Source: Fimenecus sp045631225
GTDB lineage: Bacteria; Bacillota; Clostridia; Oscillospirales; Acutalibacteraceae
NCBI GenBank assembly: GCA_045631225.1
Contig: JAZQUG010000014.1
Coordinates: 1 to 28,770 of the forward strand
Direction: 5' to 3'
Length of the DNA: 28,770 nt
The translations under genes and the position numbers were made by a program. The first letter of the stretch is position 1. The number at the start of each line of letters is the position of its first letter. Under the pieces are notes generated by a model. The model ran no database searches. It was not told where the DNA came from and was given only the letters and a program-made list of their open reading frames with translations. Below are positions 28,084-28,770 of this stretch, one piece after another.

Positions 28084-28770
28084 ATGAGCAAAAAGTTTGT
28101 TTACCTTTTCAAAGAGGGTAACGCTACAATGCGTGAACTCCTCGGTGGTAAAGGCGCTAACCTTGCAGAGATGACAAGTCTCGGTCTCCCAGTTCCTCAG
28201 GGCTTCACAGTTACAACAGAAGCTTGTACACAGTACTATGAGGATGGCAGAAAAATCAATGATGATATCCAGGCTGAAATTATGGAGTACATCGACAAGA
28301 TGGAAGAAATCACTGGCAAAAAGTTCGGTGATAAGGAAAATCCACTCCTCGTTTCAGTTCGTTCAGGTGCTCGTGCTTCAATGCCTGGTATGATGGATAC
28401 AATCCTCAACCTTGGTCTTAACGAAGAAGTTGTTGAAGTTATGGCAACTAAGTCAGGTAATGCTCGTTGGGCATACGACTGCTACAGAAGATTTATTCAG
28501 ATGTATTCTGACGTTGTTATGGAAGTTGGTAAGAAATACTTCGAACAGCTTATCGACGAAATGAAGGAAAAGAAGGGTGTAACTCAGGATATCGAGCTTA
28601 CAGCTGAAGACCTTAAAGAACTTGCTATGGCATTCAAGGCTGAATACAAGAACAAGATCGGTAAGGAATTCCCCACTGATCCTAAAGAACAGCTCTTCGG
28701 TGCTGTTGAAGCCGTATTCAGAAGCTGGGACAACCGCCGTGCAAACGTTTACAGACGTGATAACGATATT
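28084..28770 (+). CDS. ppdK: Pyruvate, phosphate dikinase, N-terminal part (3' end outside the window)
   Basis: Interconverts pyruvate + ATP + Pi and PEP + AMP + PPi; in anaerobic clostridia it serves PPi-linked glycolysis or gluconeogenesis. The 229 residues present are the start of the nucleotide-binding domain: VYLFKEGNATMRELLGGKGA, AEMTSLGLPVPQGFTVTTEA, and VSVRSGARASMPGMMDTILN, then AYDCYRRFIQMY and FGAVEAVFRSWDNRRA. The full enzyme is about 875-880 residues; the phosphohistidine and PEP domains lie beyond the window. GGAGG lies seven bases before ATG 28084. Codon use is biased as in a highly expressed gene. Confidence 0.97.
   Translation, partial: MSKKFVYLFKEGNATMRELLGGKGANLAEMTSLGLPVPQGFTVTTEACTQYYEDGRKINDDIQAEIMEYIDKMEEITGKKFGDKENPLLVSVRSGARASMPGMMDTILNLGLNEEVVEVMATKSGNARWAYDCYRRFIQMYSDVVMEVGKKYFEQLIDEMKEKKGVTQDIELTAEDLKELAMAFKAEYKNKIGKEFPTDPKEQLFGAVEAVFRSWDNRRANVYRRDNDI

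Overview
The window looks like a low-GC Firmicute of the class Clostridia, most likely Oscillospirales/Ruminococcaceae (Ruminococcus-like) from an intestinal habitat. The evidence is A+T-rich sequence, strong AGGAGG-type ribosome sites, consensus sigma-A promoters, a glutamine synthetase followed by an ANTAR antiterminator gene, a type I dockerin on a leucine-rich-repeat surface protein, and glycoside hydrolases for plant arabinan/arabinoxylan (GH51) and alpha-linked GlcNAc glycans (GH89). It reads as ordinary chromosome with one small mobile-element remnant. No rRNA, tRNA, CRISPR array or prophage was seen, and no gap between genes exceeds 300 bases.

Layout. 1-1.8 kb: 3' part of a short type I glutamine synthetase plus a pseudo-receiver/ANTAR protein, with CGN arginine codons unlike the rest of the window. 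1.8-2.4 kb: a minus-strand tnpV cassette (51-aa protein + TnpV) whose first ribosome site lies inside a strong hairpin. 2.4-4.2 kb: minus-strand operon of a small beta-rich protein and an RlmD/RumA-type 23S rRNA uracil methyltransferase. 4.3-7.4 kb: a membrane nucleotide-sugar 4,6-dehydratase (CapD/PglF type) and branched-chain aminotransferase. 7.4-10.4 kb: a BlaI/BlaR1-type repressor and membrane metalloprotease with matching operators, plus a third membrane protein. 10.4-15 kb: a membrane-anchored alpha/beta hydrolase, a GH3-family acyl-adenylating enzyme and a secreted LCAT-like hydrolase with Cys at the nucleophile position, each with its own promoter and terminator.

15-18.4 kb (minus): TrpR-like YerC, a SAM methyltransferase and Hsp33 joined by 4-base overlaps, then a flavoprotein. 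18.4-19.8 kb (minus): a Fur-family regulator and an ArsP_2-type metal/metalloid permease with a His/Cys-rich loop, behind a consensus promoter overlapped by a 9-5-9 inverted repeat. 19.8-24.5 kb (plus): a GH51 arabinofuranosidase lipoprotein and the LRR/Cys-repeat/dockerin protein. 24.5-27.9 kb (minus): GH89 alpha-N-acetylglucosaminidase without signal peptide, coupled to a membrane metallophosphoesterase. 28.1 kb to the end: the start of pyruvate phosphate dikinase.

Themes: surface carbohydrate use (GH51, dockerin protein, GH89), envelope construction and sensing (CapD-like, BlaR1-like), and stress/metal homeostasis (Hsp33, Fur/ArsP_2). The most unusual items are the BlaR1-like receptor whose 330-residue outer domain does not look like a beta-lactam sensor, the GH3 enzyme sitting between two hydrolases, the GxCxG secreted hydrolase, and the Shine-Dalgarno-masking hairpin before tnpV. 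All functions are inferred from motifs read by eye; no database search was possible.
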